Below are positions 9,018 to 17,677 of a stretch of 64,000 bases of DNA, one piece after another. Location: positions 62,001-126,000 of the forward strand of contig NZ_JAGFNS010000027.1 in the NCBI RefSeq assembly GCF_017592555.1, read 5' to 3'. The stretch's first letter is position 1. Each line of letters starts with the position of its first letter. The position numbers and the translations under genes are program-made. The notes under the pieces were generated by a model that was not told the origin of the DNA, did not search any database, and was given only the letters and a program-made list of their open reading frames with translations. The DNA is from Actinoplanes flavus (lineage in GTDB: Bacteria > Actinomycetota > Actinomycetes > Mycobacteriales > Micromonosporaceae).

Positions 9018-11756
9018 ATGCGCTGGCGGTTGCTGGGGCCGATGCGCCTGCACGACGAGAAGGCCGGCCCCGGGGCGGAGCCCGTCGACCTCGGCCCGGG
9101 CAAACAGCGCTGCCTGCTCGCCTCCCTGCTGATGACCCCGCGCCAGGTGGTGCCGGCCGGGACCCTGGTCGACCGGGTCTGGGGGGAGACCCCGCCGCGC
9201 TCGGTCACCCCGCTGGCCCCGTACGCCACCCGCCTGCGCCGCGTCCTCGACCAGGTGCCGGGCGCCGGGGCGATCCGCTGGACGGCCGGCGGCTACCTGA
9301 TCGACTGCGAGCCCGAAGAGGTGGACCTGCACCTGGCCCGCCGCCAGGTGTTCGAGGCCCGGGTCGCCGAGGAGGCCGGCGACCACCGGCAGGCCGCCCG
9401 GCTGATGCTCACCGCCCTCGACGACTGGGGACCGGAGGCTCTCGCCGGGGTGCCCGGCGTCTGGGCCGCCCGGGTCCGCTACGCCCTGGCCCGGGAACGT
9501 CTCGACATCATCGCCCGCCTGGGCCGGGCCGGGCTGCGCCTGGGCCGCGCCGAGGAGGTGGCCGAACGCATCGGCCCGCACTCCGCCGAGCATCCCACCG
9601 TGGAGAGCCTGGCCGCGGTGCTGATGGAGGCGCTGGTCGCGGCCGGGCGCCCGGCGCAGGCGCTGGAGGCGTTCGCCCGGACCCGGGACGCCATCGCCGA
9701 GGAGCTGGGCAGTGAGCCCGGGCCCGACCTGACCGGCCTGCACACCCGCATCCTGCGGGGCGAGGCGCCCGGCCGTGCCGCCACCGCCGCCCGGTTCCGC
9801 CCCGGCACGCCGGCCCAGCTGCCCGCCGACGCCATCGCGTTCACCGGCCGCCGCGCCGAACTCGGCGAACTCGACCACGCGCTGGGCGGCGGCCCGCGGA
9901 TCGCCGCGGTCACCGGGCCGCCCGGCGTCGGTAAGTCCGCGCTCGCCGTGCACTGGGGCCACCGGGCCCGGCACCGGTTCCCGGACGGCCAGCTCTATCT
10001 CAACCTGCGCGGCTTCGACCGCGGTGGGGTGATGAGCCCCGAGGAGGCGGCCCGCAACCTGCTCGTCGCGCTCGCCCCGGACCGGCCGGTGCCGGCCGGG
10101 CTGGACGCCCGTACCGGACTGTTGCGCAGCATGCTGGCCGGGCGCCGGGTGCTGCTGGTCCTCGACAACGCCCGGGACGCCGGCCACGTCCGCCCGCTGT
10201 TGCCCGGCGCCGGCGACTGCGCCGTGCTGGTCACCAGCCGGGACCGGCTCGCCGGGCTGGTCGCCTCGCACGGCGCCTGCCCGGTGCCGCTGGACGCCCT
10301 CGACCCCGGTGCGGCCGGGGAGCTGCTGGCCGGGCGGCTCGGGGCGGGCCGGCTCGCCGCCGAGCCGTGCACCGTGGCCACCCTGGTCACGGCCACCGCC
10401 GGGCTGCCGCTGGCCCTGGTCACCGTCGCCGCCCGGGCGGCCATGCGGGCCGGGCAGCCGCTCGGGGAGCTGGCCGCCGAGATCGCCGGCTCCCGGCTGG
10501 ACGGGCTGGGACCCGCCGACGACGAGACCGACCCGCGGACCGTCTTCTCCTGGTCCTACCGGGCGCTGAGCCCGGCCGCGGCCCGGGTGTTCCGGCTGCT
10601 CGGCGCCAACCCCGGGCCGGATCTCTCGGCGGCCGCCGCGCACTCGCTGGCCGGCACCGTGGACGCCGGCGCCGCGCTCGCCGAGCTGGCCGAGGCCAGC
10701 CTGATCCGCGAGCACCGGCCGGGGCGGTACGTGATGCACGACCTGCTGCGCGCGTACGCCTCGGATCTTCTCGGCCGTGCGGAACGCGGCCCGGCGCTGC
10801 GCCGCCTGCTGGACCACCACCTGCACACCGGCCACGCGGCCGCGCTGGCCCTGGACTCCCAGCGGGAACCGCTGCGGCTCGCCGCGCCGGAGGCGGGCGT
10901 GCGACCCGAGCCGATCGACGGCGAGTCCGCCGCGCTGGCCTGGTTCGCGGTCGAGCACGCCGGGCTGATGGCCGCCATCCGCACCGCCGCCGAGCTCGGC
11001 GACTACGGCTGGCAGCTGCCCTGGGTGGTGATCGACTTCCTGGACCGGCAGGGCCACTGGGACGACTGGATCACCGCCGAGCGGATCGCCGTGGCGGCCG
11101 CCCACCGGCGCGGCGAGGTCCGGGCCGAGGCACTCGCCCAGCGGGTGCTGGCCCGCGGCTACGTCCAGCTGGGGCGGTACGACGAGGCCGAGCCGCACTA
11201 CGCCGAGGCGGACCGGCTCTACCAGGCGGCCGGCGACCCGGTGGGCCGGGCGCACACCCTGTTCAGCATCAGCTGGATGCGCGAGCAGCAGGGCCGCGAC
11301 GACGACTGCCTGCGGCTGACCAACCAGGCCCTGGACCTCTACCGGGCGGCCGGGCACCGGGTCGGGGAGGCGCGGGCGCTCAACGCGCTCGGCTGGTACC
11401 TGGGCCGGCTCGGCCACCACGACCTGACCCTGCGGCACTGCCGGGCGGCGCTGGCGTTGCAGCAGGAGCTGGGCGACCGGTACGGCGAGGCGGCCGCCTG
11501 GGACAGCATCGGCTGGGCGCACCACCACCTCGGTGACCACGATCGGGCGCTGGCCGCCTACCGGACCGCGCTCGACCTCTACCGGGCGGCCGGGGACCTG
11601 CTCAACGAGGCGGAGATCCGCGAGCATCTCGGCGACGCGTACGCCGGGGTCGGCGACGCCCCGGCCGCCGCCGGTCAGTGGCGGAAGGCCCTCGCCCTGC
11701 TGGAGAAGCTCGACCACCCGGGCGCGGCCGGGCTGCGGGTCAAACTTCGCTCGTGA
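9018..11756 (+). CDS. AfsR-like SARP transcriptional regulator (BTAD, NB-ARC, TPR)
   Basis: The 912-residue cytoplasmic regulator has an N-terminal OmpR-type winged helix and bacterial transcriptional activation domain (about 1-250, with the RVWGETPP, YATRLRRVLD and GGYLID segments). An NB-ARC STAND ATPase follows, with Walker A GPPGVGKS (Lys306) and Walker B VLLVLDNA. A C-terminal TPR array (about 690-900) has repeated YDEAEPHYAEA- and LALYRTALDLYRAAG-like helices. The architecture is that of AfsR, which integrates signals to activate secondary metabolism. The start ATG 9018 has a modest GGGG site at 9003-9006. No recognisable antibiotic cluster is adjacent, so its targets are unknown. The 3' end overlaps the convergent yciO-like gene by 17 bases. 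Confidence 0.9.
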   Translation: MRWRLLGPMRLHDEKAGPGAEPVDLGPGKQRCLLASLLMTPRQVVPAGTLVDRVWGETPPRSVTPLAPYATRLRRVLDQVPGAGAIRWTAGGYLIDCEPEEVDLHLARRQVFEARVAEEAGDHRQAARLMLTALDDWGPEALAGVPGVWAARVRYALARERLDIIARLGRAGLRLGRAEEVAERIGPHSAEHPTVESLAAVLMEALVAAGRPAQALEAFARTRDAIAEELGSEPGPDLTGLHTRILRGEAPGRAATAARFRPGTPAQLPADAIAFTGRRAELGELDHALGGGPRIAAVTGPPGVGKSALAVHWGHRARHRFPDGQLYLNLRGFDRGGVMSPEEAARNLLVALAPDRPVPAGLDARTGLLRSMLAGRRVLLVLDNARDAGHVRPLLPGAGDCAVLVTSRDRLAGLVASHGACPVPLDALDPGAAGELLAGRLGAGRLAAEPCTVATLVTATAGLPLALVTVAARAAMRAGQPLGELAAEIAGSRLDGLGPADDETDPRTVFSWSYRALSPAAARVFRLLGANPGPDLSAAAAHSLAGTVDAGAALAELAEASLIREHRPGRYVMHDLLRAYASDLLGRAERGPALRRLLDHHLHTGHAAALALDSQREPLRLAAPEAGVRPEPIDGESAALAWFAVEHAGLMAAIRTAAELGDYGWQLPWVVIDFLDRQGHWDDWITAERIAVAAAHRRGEVRAEALAQRVLARGYVQLGRYDEAEPHYAEADRLYQAAGDPVGRAHTLFSISWMREQQGRDDDCLRLTNQALDLYRAAGHRVGEARALNALGWYLGRLGHHDLTLRHCRAALALQQELGDRYGEAAAWDSIGWAHHHLGDHDRALAAYRTALDLYRAAGDLLNEAEIREHLGDAYAGVGDAPAAAGQWRKALALLEKLDHPGAAGLRVKLRS

Positions 11757-12369
11757 ACCGGTACGGATCCCCGGCGCCCACCCGCAGGATCTCCGGGGCG
11801 CCCTCGGACAGGTCGATCACCGTGGTCGGCTCGGTGCTGCAGTCGCCGGAGTCGACCACCGCGTCCAGGGCGTGGTCCAGCTCCTCCTTGATCTGCCAGC
11901 CCTGTGTCATCGGCTCGGTCTCGCCGGGCAGCAGCAGGGTGCTGGAGACCAGCGGCTCGCCCAGTTCGGCCAGGATCGCCTGCGCCGTCACGTGACTGGT
12001 GATCCGTACCCCCACGGTCTTCTTTTTGGGGTGCAGCAGACGCCGCGGAACCTCCTTGGTGGCCGGGAGGATGAAGGTGAACGGCCCCGGGGTCGACGCC
12101 TTCACCGCCCGGAACAGCGCGTTGTTGATCGTCACGAATTGGCCCAGCTGGGCGAAGTCATGACACATCAGGGTGAAATGGTGCCGATCGTCGAGATGAC
12201 GGATCGCCCGGATCCGGTCCAGCGCATCCTTGCTGCCCAACCGGCAGCCCAGTGCGAAGCACGAGTCCGTCGGATAGGCGATCAGAGCGTCGCCGCGGAT
12301 CAGGTCGGCGATCTGGTGGATGCTCCGCTGCTGCGGATTCTCCGGGTGCACGTCGAAGTACTTGGCCAC
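11740..12369 (-). CDS. YciO-like YrdC/Sua5-domain protein
   Basis: The 209-residue protein has the YrdC fold. The sequence NPQQRSIHQIADLI, YPTDSCFALGC, FTLMCHDF, TPGPFTFILPATKEVPRR and TTVIDLSEGAPEILR follows E. coli YciO closely along its length. The KR/SxN-type nucleotide pocket of threonylcarbamoyl-AMP synthases (TsaC/Sua5) is related. Whether YciO proteins take over tRNA t6A synthesis is not settled, and a second, classical TsaC copy would be expected elsewhere in the genome. The gene is divergent from the Nudix gene (23 bases apart) and convergent with the SARP gene, overlapping it by 17 bases. Confidence 0.88.
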   Translation of the reverse strand: MAKYFDVHPENPQQRSIHQIADLIRGDALIAYPTDSCFALGCRLGSKDALDRIRAIRHLDDRHHFTLMCHDFAQLGQFVTINNALFRAVKASTPGPFTFILPATKEVPRRLLHPKKKTVGVRITSHVTAQAILAELGEPLVSSTLLLPGETEPMTQGWQIKEELDHALDAVVDSGDCSTEPTTVIDLSEGAPEILRVGAGDPYRFTSEV

Positions 12370-12392
12370 TCGTCGCAGCTTAGGCTGCGGTC

Positions 12393-12848
12393 ATGGCGAG
12401 CGTTCACCGTCCGGCGGCACGAGTGATCTGTTTCGACGCCGACGGGCGCGTCCTGCTCCTGTATTGGGAGGACCCGGTGACCGGCGACCGGCTCTGGGAG
12501 CCGCCCGGCGGCGGCATCGACCCGGGCGAGACACCGCTGCGGGCCGCCCGGCGCGAACTGGCCGAGGAGACCGGGCTCGACCCGTCCGCGGTCCGGGAGC
12601 GGTGCATCGACGTGCCGCGCGACACCTGGTGGAAGGGGACCCACTTCGTGGGCCCGGAGCAGTTCTTCGCGGCCTTCTTCGGCACCTCACGGCCGTCCGT
12701 GACCAGGGACAACCTGCTTTCGTACGAGCAGAGCGAACTCCAGGGACACCGGTGGGTCCACCCCGCCGACCTGCACACGCTGCCCGGCCGCCTGGAACCG
12801 CCGACCCTGCCCACCGTGATCGAGCGGCTGCGCGCCACCCCGGCCTGA
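12393..12848 (+). CDS. Nudix hydrolase
   Basis: The 151-residue protein carries a complete Nudix box at about residues 38-60 (GGGIDPGE, then REL and EETGL, the Gx5Ex7REUxEExGU pattern), which binds Mg and hydrolyses nucleoside diphosphates linked to another moiety. The substrate cannot be assigned; the WEDPVTG and WWKGTHFVGPEQFFAAFF segments are typical of uncharacterised actinobacterial members. It stands alone, divergent from the yciO-like gene and convergent with the SWIM protein six bases beyond its end. There is no strong ribosome binding site; the start could also lie a few codons in. Confidence 0.88.
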   Translation: MASVHRPAARVICFDADGRVLLLYWEDPVTGDRLWEPPGGGIDPGETPLRAARRELAEETGLDPSAVRERCIDVPRDTWWKGTHFVGPEQFFAAFFGTSRPSVTRDNLLSYEQSELQGHRWVHPADLHTLPGRLEPPTLPTVIERLRATPA

Positions 12849-12854
12849 CCGGCC

Positions 12855-13601
12855 TCAGCGGTCCAGCAGGTCGCGGCGGGCCTCCGCCAGCGCGTCGGTG
12901 ACGTCCTCCGGATCGAGACGGCGTACGTCGAAGGCGTCGACCAGATGCCCGGCGAGCCCGTCCCAGATCTCGATGGCCTCCTCGACCAGCTCCACCGCCT
13001 CCGTACCGGCCGGCCCGGCGCACAGGATCTCGGTCTCGGCGATCAGGCGGCGGCCCGCGTCCTCCACGTCGGCGATCTCCCAGCGGGAGCCGGTGGTCAC
13101 GGCCGCGACCTCCTCGAGGACGGCCTCGTACACCTCGACCGCGGAACGGTGCTCGAGCAGGCCCGCCGCGCTCAGCAGCCGGGCCGCGAACAGCCGGTCC
13201 CGTGTCGCGTGCTCGACCACCAGCGCGGCCAGCCGGGCGGGGTCGAGCGTCCGGACGGCCCGCTGGTAGACGACGTGGTCCGGCTCCTCGGCGTACGGGT
13301 CGGCCTCGGCGGCGAACCGCACGTCGGCGTCGAAGGAGGTCAGCGCCACGGCGACGGCGTGGGCGCAGAAACCGTCGTCGTCGGCCGGGCCGTCGCAGTC
13401 GCACTCGCCGGTGAACGCCCGGTCGACGACACCCACCCAGGCCAGGAACACGACGCCGTCGTCGGTCACCTCGGCCTGCGCGCCGCCGCCGACGGACGTC
13501 AGATCGCCGACGGCGCCGGTGGCGGCCAGGCGGTCGGCGACCGCGATGATGCCGGAGGGGATCGAGTCACGGAACGCGGGTACGTCGATGAGAGCCGCCA
13601 T
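12855..13601 (-). CDS. SWIM zinc-finger protein
   Basis: The 248-residue protein contains a SWIM finger of the form CxCx9CxH (Cys67, Cys69, Cys79, His81) embedded in a small beta domain. The rest is acidic and helical (TRDRLFAARLLSA, EVYEAVLEEVAAV). SWIM fingers bind DNA or proteins and occur in bacterial helicase partners and many stand-alone actinobacterial proteins of unknown role. The gene is monocistronic on the minus strand; the small gene at 13637 lies 35 bases upstream on the same strand and could be co-transcribed. The function is unknown. Confidence 0.8.
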   Translation of the reverse strand: MAALIDVPAFRDSIPSGIIAVADRLAATGAVGDLTSVGGGAQAEVTDDGVVFLAWVGVVDRAFTGECDCDGPADDDGFCAHAVAVALTSFDADVRFAAEADPYAEEPDHVVYQRAVRTLDPARLAALVVEHATRDRLFAARLLSAAGLLEHRSAVEVYEAVLEEVAAVTTGSRWEIADVEDAGRRLIAETEILCAGPAGTEAVELVEEAIEIWDGLAGHLVDAFDVRRLDPEDVTDALAEARRDLLDR

Positions 13602-13636
13602 GATCGGGACCCTACCGGCCGGACCGCCTCGTGGGG

Positions 13637-13792
13637 TCAGCGACGGTGGCTTCGGCTCTGCAGGCGGGTCAGCAGGTTGCGGAGGCGGGCCTGGTTCTCC
13701 GGCTTGGCCAGTTCACGGCGGCCCCGGTCGACGATCTGCCGGCCGCGCGGGCTGTTCAGAAACGCTTGGATGCGCTGCGTGATGGTGGGCAT
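13637..13792 (-). CDS. Small basic protein, 51 residues
   Basis: The frame starts at ATG 13792 with GGAG four bases upstream and encodes a highly basic, helix-prone protein: MPTITQRIQAFLNSPRG, then RRELAKPENQARLR and a tail LLTRLQSRSHRR. The Arg content and the R-G-R-Q-I turn suggest nucleic-acid or membrane-surface binding, but I recognise no family. Codon usage matches its neighbours. The longer upstream reading frame runs antisense through the dehydrogenase gene and is not real. Confidence 0.6.
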   Translation of the reverse strand: MPTITQRIQAFLNSPRGRQIVDRGRRELAKPENQARLRNLLTRLQSRSHRR

Positions 13793-13879
13793 GTCTCCAG
13801 TGTGCCCAGCTTCGCGTGGCGCGACACGTGCGAGCGGACGATGCTGAGCACGTAACCACCGTGAGTGTGAGGAGTCCCC

Positions 13880-15307
13880 GTGGAGACCGACCTGTTCATC
13901 GCCGGGAAGTGGGTGCCCGCGTCCTCGGGCAACCGGTTCGACGTGCTCGACCCGGCGACCGGCGACACCATTGCGTCGGTCGCCGACGGCGGGGAGGCGG
14001 ATGCGATCGCCGCGGTGGAGGCGGCCGCCGCGGCCGGGCCGGGGTGGGCCGCGACCCCGCCGCGGGTCCGGTCGGAGGTGCTGCGCCGGGCCTTCGAGCT
14101 GATCACCGAACGGGCCGCCGACCTGGCGAAGCTGATCAGCCTGGAGAACGGCAAGGCGCTCACCGACGCGAAGGGCGAGGTGACGTACGCCGCCGAGTTC
14201 TTCCGCTGGTTCGCCGAGGAGGCGGTGCGGGGCGACGGCGCGATCGCGACGGCACCGTCCGGCGCCAACCGGATCCTGGTGGTACGCCAGCCGGTCGGCG
14301 TGTGTGTGCTGGTGACGCCGTGGAACTTCCCGGCCGCGATGGCCACCCGCAAGATCGGCCCGGCGCTGGCCGCCGGCTGCACGGTGATCCTCAAGCCGGC
14401 CAGCGACACGCCGCTCACCGCCCTGGCCATGGCCGCGATCCTGGCCGAGGCCGGCGTGCCGGACGGTGTGGTGAACGTGCTGCCGTCGCGTAGTTCGGGC
14501 CGGGTGGTGTCGGCCATGCTGCGTGACTCCCGGGTGCGCAAGCTGTCGTTCACCGGTTCCACCGAGGTCGGCCGGATCCTGCTGGCCCAGGCCGCGGAGA
14601 ACGTCGTGAACACGTCGATGGAGCTGGGCGGCAACGCCCCGTTCGTGGTGTTCGCCGACGCCGATCTGGACGCCGCGATCGAGGGCGCGATGATCGCGAA
14701 GATGCGCAACGGCGGGGAGGCGTGCACCGCGGCGAACCGGTTCTTCGTCGAGGCCCCGGTGGCCGGCGAGTTCGCCCGGCGGCTGGCGCAGCGCATGTCG
14801 GAGCTGGTGGTCGGCCCCGGCACGGACGAGAAGACGCAGGTCGGCCCGCTGGTCAACGAGGACACCGTGGCCAAGGTGGACAGCCTGGTCCGGGGCGCCC
14901 TGGAGGGTGGCGCGGCGGCGGTCACCGGGGGCAGCCGGCCGGCCGGTCCGGGCTTCTACTACCCGCCGACGGTGCTGTCCGGCGTGGCCGCGGACGCGCC
15001 GATCCTGCGGGAGGAGATCTTCGGGCCGGTCGCGCCGATCGTCACGTTCACCGGCGAGGAGGAGGCGGTCCGGCTGGCCAACGACACCGAGTACGGCCTG
15101 GTCGCGTACGTATACACCGGAGACCTGGCGCGCGGCCTGCGGGTGAGCGAGGCGATCGAGGCCGGCATGGTGGGCATCAACCGGGGCCTGGTCAGTGACC
15201 CGGCCGCGCCGTTCGGCGGGGTGAAGCAGAGCGGTATCGGCCGGGAGGGCGGCCACGAGGGTCTGCTCGAGTACCTCGAATCGAAGTACATCGCCGTCAA
15301 CTGGTGA
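13880..15307 (+). CDS. gabD: NAD(P)-dependent succinate-semialdehyde dehydrogenase
   Basis: The 475-residue aldehyde dehydrogenase oxidises succinate semialdehyde to succinate in the GABA shunt. Visible motifs are TPWNFPAAM (cofactor loop), FTGSTEVGR, catalytic Glu248 in MELGGNAPF and nucleophile Cys282 in GEACTAANRF. PFGGVKQSGIGREGGHEG near the C terminus is typical of the GabD type rather than betaine- or phenylacetaldehyde-type enzymes. The start is GTG 13880 with GAGGAG about ten bases upstream. No GABA aminotransferase gene is next to it. Related semialdehydes may also be substrates. Confidence 0.88.
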   Translation: METDLFIAGKWVPASSGNRFDVLDPATGDTIASVADGGEADAIAAVEAAAAAGPGWAATPPRVRSEVLRRAFELITERAADLAKLISLENGKALTDAKGEVTYAAEFFRWFAEEAVRGDGAIATAPSGANRILVVRQPVGVCVLVTPWNFPAAMATRKIGPALAAGCTVILKPASDTPLTALAMAAILAEAGVPDGVVNVLPSRSSGRVVSAMLRDSRVRKLSFTGSTEVGRILLAQAAENVVNTSMELGGNAPFVVFADADLDAAIEGAMIAKMRNGGEACTAANRFFVEAPVAGEFARRLAQRMSELVVGPGTDEKTQVGPLVNEDTVAKVDSLVRGALEGGAAAVTGGSRPAGPGFYYPPTVLSGVAADAPILREEIFGPVAPIVTFTGEEEAVRLANDTEYGLVAYVYTGDLARGLRVSEAIEAGMVGINRGLVSDPAAPFGGVKQSGIGREGGHEGLLEYLESKYIAVNW

Positions 15308-15309
15308 CC

Positions 15310-15369
15310 GGCCGTTCGACCGTCCCACCGGGCCTCGCTCGGCCGGCTGTCCGGTGGGCCCGAACGGCC
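15310..15369 (+). terminator. Terminator hairpin after gabD
   Basis: Two nested perfect stems, GGCCGTTCG/CGAACGGCC (15310-15318 with 15361-15369) and CCCACCGG/CCGGTGGG (15324-15331 with 15351-15358), begin three bases after the stop codon. Together they form a long interrupted hairpin without a T-run. Confidence 0.6.
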
Positions 15370-15431
15370 AATCATCGAGGGACCTAACGGCCAGTACCGA
15401 GGAGGGATGACCCCATCACGGGCAGTGATTG

Positions 15432-15460
15432 TTGGCAGTCGGCGTGCAGAAATGAATAAT
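15432..15460 (+). promoter_or_regulatory. Candidate promoter of the sugar-binding protein gene
   Basis: TTGGCA (15432-15437) and AATAAT (15455-15460) are spaced by 17 bases in an unusually A/T-rich patch, about 110 bases before the next gene. This leaves a long 5' leader of about 100 bases. Confidence 0.35.
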
Positions 15461-15572
15461 CTTGTTTCTCGGCCCCCCACCCGACGATCATCACGGTGCG
15501 TTCTGACCGATACTTGGCGGACCGTTCAGTGCTCACCGCAGCTCGGGACACCCTGAGAGGACACCTATAGCC

Positions 15573-16706
15573 ATGCGCAAGTCTTTGCTCGCTCTGGTCG
15601 CCGCCGGCCTGCTGACCACGGCCACGCTCACGGCTTGTGATGACGGGGGTGACACCGACGCGGCGGGCGGCAACGCTCCGGCGACCACGAACGGTGGCAG
15701 CGAGCAGGTGACCGGCGATGGCGGCATCGGCGTGATCCTGCCCGACACCAAGAGCTCCCAGCGGTGGAAGTCGGACGACAACCGCTACCTCGAGGCGGCC
15801 TTCAAGAAGGCCGGCGTCAAGTACTCGATCGTCAACGCCGAGGGCGACAAGGAAGAGTTCAAGCGCCTCGCCGAGACCATGCTCGACAAGGGCTTCAAGG
15901 TCCTGGTGATCGTGAGCCTCGACTCGATCAGCGGCAAGGCCGTCATCGACAACGCGCACTCCCGCGGCGTCCCGGTGATCGACTACGACCGGCTCACCCT
16001 GAACGGCGGCGCCGACTACTACGTGAGCTTCGACAACGAGGCCGTCGGCCAGCTCCAGGCCAGGGAGCTGCTGAACTGCCTGAAGGAGAAGAAGGTGAAC
16101 AACGCGGTGGTCGCCGAGCTCAACGGCTCGCCCACCGACAACAACGCCACCCTCTTCAAGAACGGCTACGACACCGTCCTCAGCGCCAAGTACGACGCCG
16201 CCCAGCTGATCAAGGGCCCGGACCAGTGGGTGCCGGACTGGGACAACGACGAGGGCCGCGAGATGTTCTCGCTGATGCTCAAGCAGTACCCGAACATCGG
16301 TGGTGTGCTCGCCGCCAACGACGGTCTCGGCAACTCGGCCATCGAGGTCCTCCGGGAGAAGAAGCTCAACGGCAAGGTGCCGGTCACCGGCCAGGACGCC
16401 ACCACCCAGGGCCTGCAGAACATTCTCGTCGGCGACCAGTGCATGACCGTCTACAAGGACGTGAAGCAGGAGGCGGACGCCGCCGCCGAGCTGGCGATCA
16501 ACCTGTTCAACGGGGTCAAGCCGGGTCTCACCGACAAGCTCAAGGACCCGGAGTCCGGCCTCTACATCCCGTTCCGGAAGCTGCTGCCGAAGGCCATCAC
16601 GATCAAGAACGTGAAGTCGGTCGTCGACACCGGCTTCGTCGACGTGGACACGCTGTGCAACGCCAAGTTCAAGGAGGCCTGCAAGCAGGCCAAGGTCATC
16701 GACTGA
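15573..16706 (+). CDS. XylF-like sugar ABC transporter substrate-binding lipoprotein
   Basis: The 377-residue periplasmic-binding-protein type I lipoprotein has a leader with lipobox LTAC (Cys22), a Gly/Thr/Asn-rich spacer to about residue 50, then the two-lobed domain starting IGVILPDTKSSQRW. YDRLTL, YVSFDN, NGSPTDNNA, GVLAANDGLGN and VTGQDAT match D-xylose-binding XylF and the related ChvE family, so an aldose such as xylose is the likely ligand. GAGAGGA precedes ATG 15573. XylF is normally followed by the ATPase XylG and permease XylH. Here the next gene is convergent and unrelated, so this is an orphan binding protein that must use a transporter or sensor encoded elsewhere. Confidence 0.88.
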   Translation: MRKSLLALVAAGLLTTATLTACDDGGDTDAAGGNAPATTNGGSEQVTGDGGIGVILPDTKSSQRWKSDDNRYLEAAFKKAGVKYSIVNAEGDKEEFKRLAETMLDKGFKVLVIVSLDSISGKAVIDNAHSRGVPVIDYDRLTLNGGADYYVSFDNEAVGQLQARELLNCLKEKKVNNAVVAELNGSPTDNNATLFKNGYDTVLSAKYDAAQLIKGPDQWVPDWDNDEGREMFSLMLKQYPNIGGVLAANDGLGNSAIEVLREKKLNGKVPVTGQDATTQGLQNILVGDQCMTVYKDVKQEADAAAELAINLFNGVKPGLTDKLKDPESGLYIPFRKLLPKAITIKNVKSVVDTGFVDVDTLCNAKFKEACKQAKVID

Positions 16707-17447
16707 TCATCGGCTCCGGGCCGGTGGGACCTGATCCGCGATCCTGATCCGGACGCGGCGGTTCTGCCGGCCCTTGCTCTCCACCTTCACCACCTCGACC
16801 CGGCCCACCTGCGCGGTCGACGCCACATGCGTCCCGCCGTCGGCCTGCACGTCCAGCCCCACGATGTCGATCACCCGGATCTCCGGGTGATCGAGCGGCG
16901 GCAGCGCGTCCTGTGTCCGCACCAGCGTCGGGATCTCCAGCGCCTCCGCCCGCGGCAGCACCCGCGCCACGATCTTCCGGTCCGCGACGATCTCCGCGTT
17001 GACCGCGTCCTCCAGCGCCTGCTTGAAGCCGGGCGGCACCTCGGGCAGGTTGAAGTCCATCCGCGCCTCGCCCGGCTGCATGTTCCCGCCGGTCACCAGC
17101 GCCCCGAAATCCCGGAACACGGTCCCGCACAGGATGTGCAGCCCCGAGTGCGTCCGCATCAGGCTGCTGCGCCGCGCGTCGTCGATCGCCCCGCGCACCG
17201 TGGTCCCCGCTGCCGGCACCGGATCACCGGGCGCCGGAATCAGATACTGCTCGTCACCCTTGCGCGTGTCGACGATCCGGGTCTGCACGCCCTCCCAGAG
17301 CAGCACTCCGTGATCCGGCGGCTGCCCACCCCCGCCCGGGTAGAACGCCGACCGGTCCAGGACGATCCCCGCCTCCGGATCGGACCACAACACCGTGCAG
17401 TCCCACTCGCGCACACGCGGGTCGATCCAGTCCAGCCGCTCCGTCAC
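16707..17447 (-). CDS. AlaX-like alanyl-tRNA editing protein
   Basis: The 246-residue stand-alone relative of the AlaRS editing domain would hydrolyse Ser- or Gly-tRNA(Ala) made in error. The beta-barrel start (YPGGGGQPPDHG) and the zinc motif HxxxH (His100, His104 in THSGLH) are intact. The second half of the zinc site, normally CGGTH, reads DGGTH (Asp203, His207), so the usual cysteine ligand is replaced by aspartate. GNMQPGEARMDF is a family signature. The gene abuts the end of the XylF-like gene convergently with no gap. The Asp could still bind zinc; activity is uncertain. Confidence 0.85.
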   Translation of the reverse strand: MTERLDWIDPRVREWDCTVLWSDPEAGIVLDRSAFYPGGGGQPPDHGVLLWEGVQTRIVDTRKGDEQYLIPAPGDPVPAAGTTVRGAIDDARRSSLMRTHSGLHILCGTVFRDFGALVTGGNMQPGEARMDFNLPEVPPGFKQALEDAVNAEIVADRKIVARVLPRAEALEIPTLVRTQDALPPLDHPEIRVIDIVGLDVQADGGTHVASTAQVGRVEVVKVESKGRQNRRVRIRIADQVPPARSR

Positions 17448-17677
17448 ATCACGACTCTATGACAAACACCCCACCGGCGCGGTCACCCTCACCGCCACCC
17501 GGCCTTTCCCCCCGATTTCGTACGGCCTGCGCCGCCCCCGACCACACCGACGGCCGTCCCGCCACCTCCGCGCCCCATTGCCGGGTCAAGCCCGCGAGGC
17601 CCCGCCGGGCGAAGATCGCCACTCACCCTCCCGCTGCGCGACACTGAACACCGCCAGAGCGAAGCGGAGGTGGCGCA

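Noticed and set aside
7503..11717. Very long open frame on the minus strand (over 1400 codons) and similar antisense frames at 598-2742 and 3087-6191
   Set aside because: They lie opposite well-identified genes, are rich in Gly/Arg/Val/His with no domains, and arise from the third-position G/C bias of the real genes.
9018..16706. Antibiotic biosynthetic cluster linked to the AfsR-like regulator
   Set aside because: The neighbouring genes are unrelated housekeeping or solitary genes; no PKS, NRPS, terpene or RiPP gene is present.
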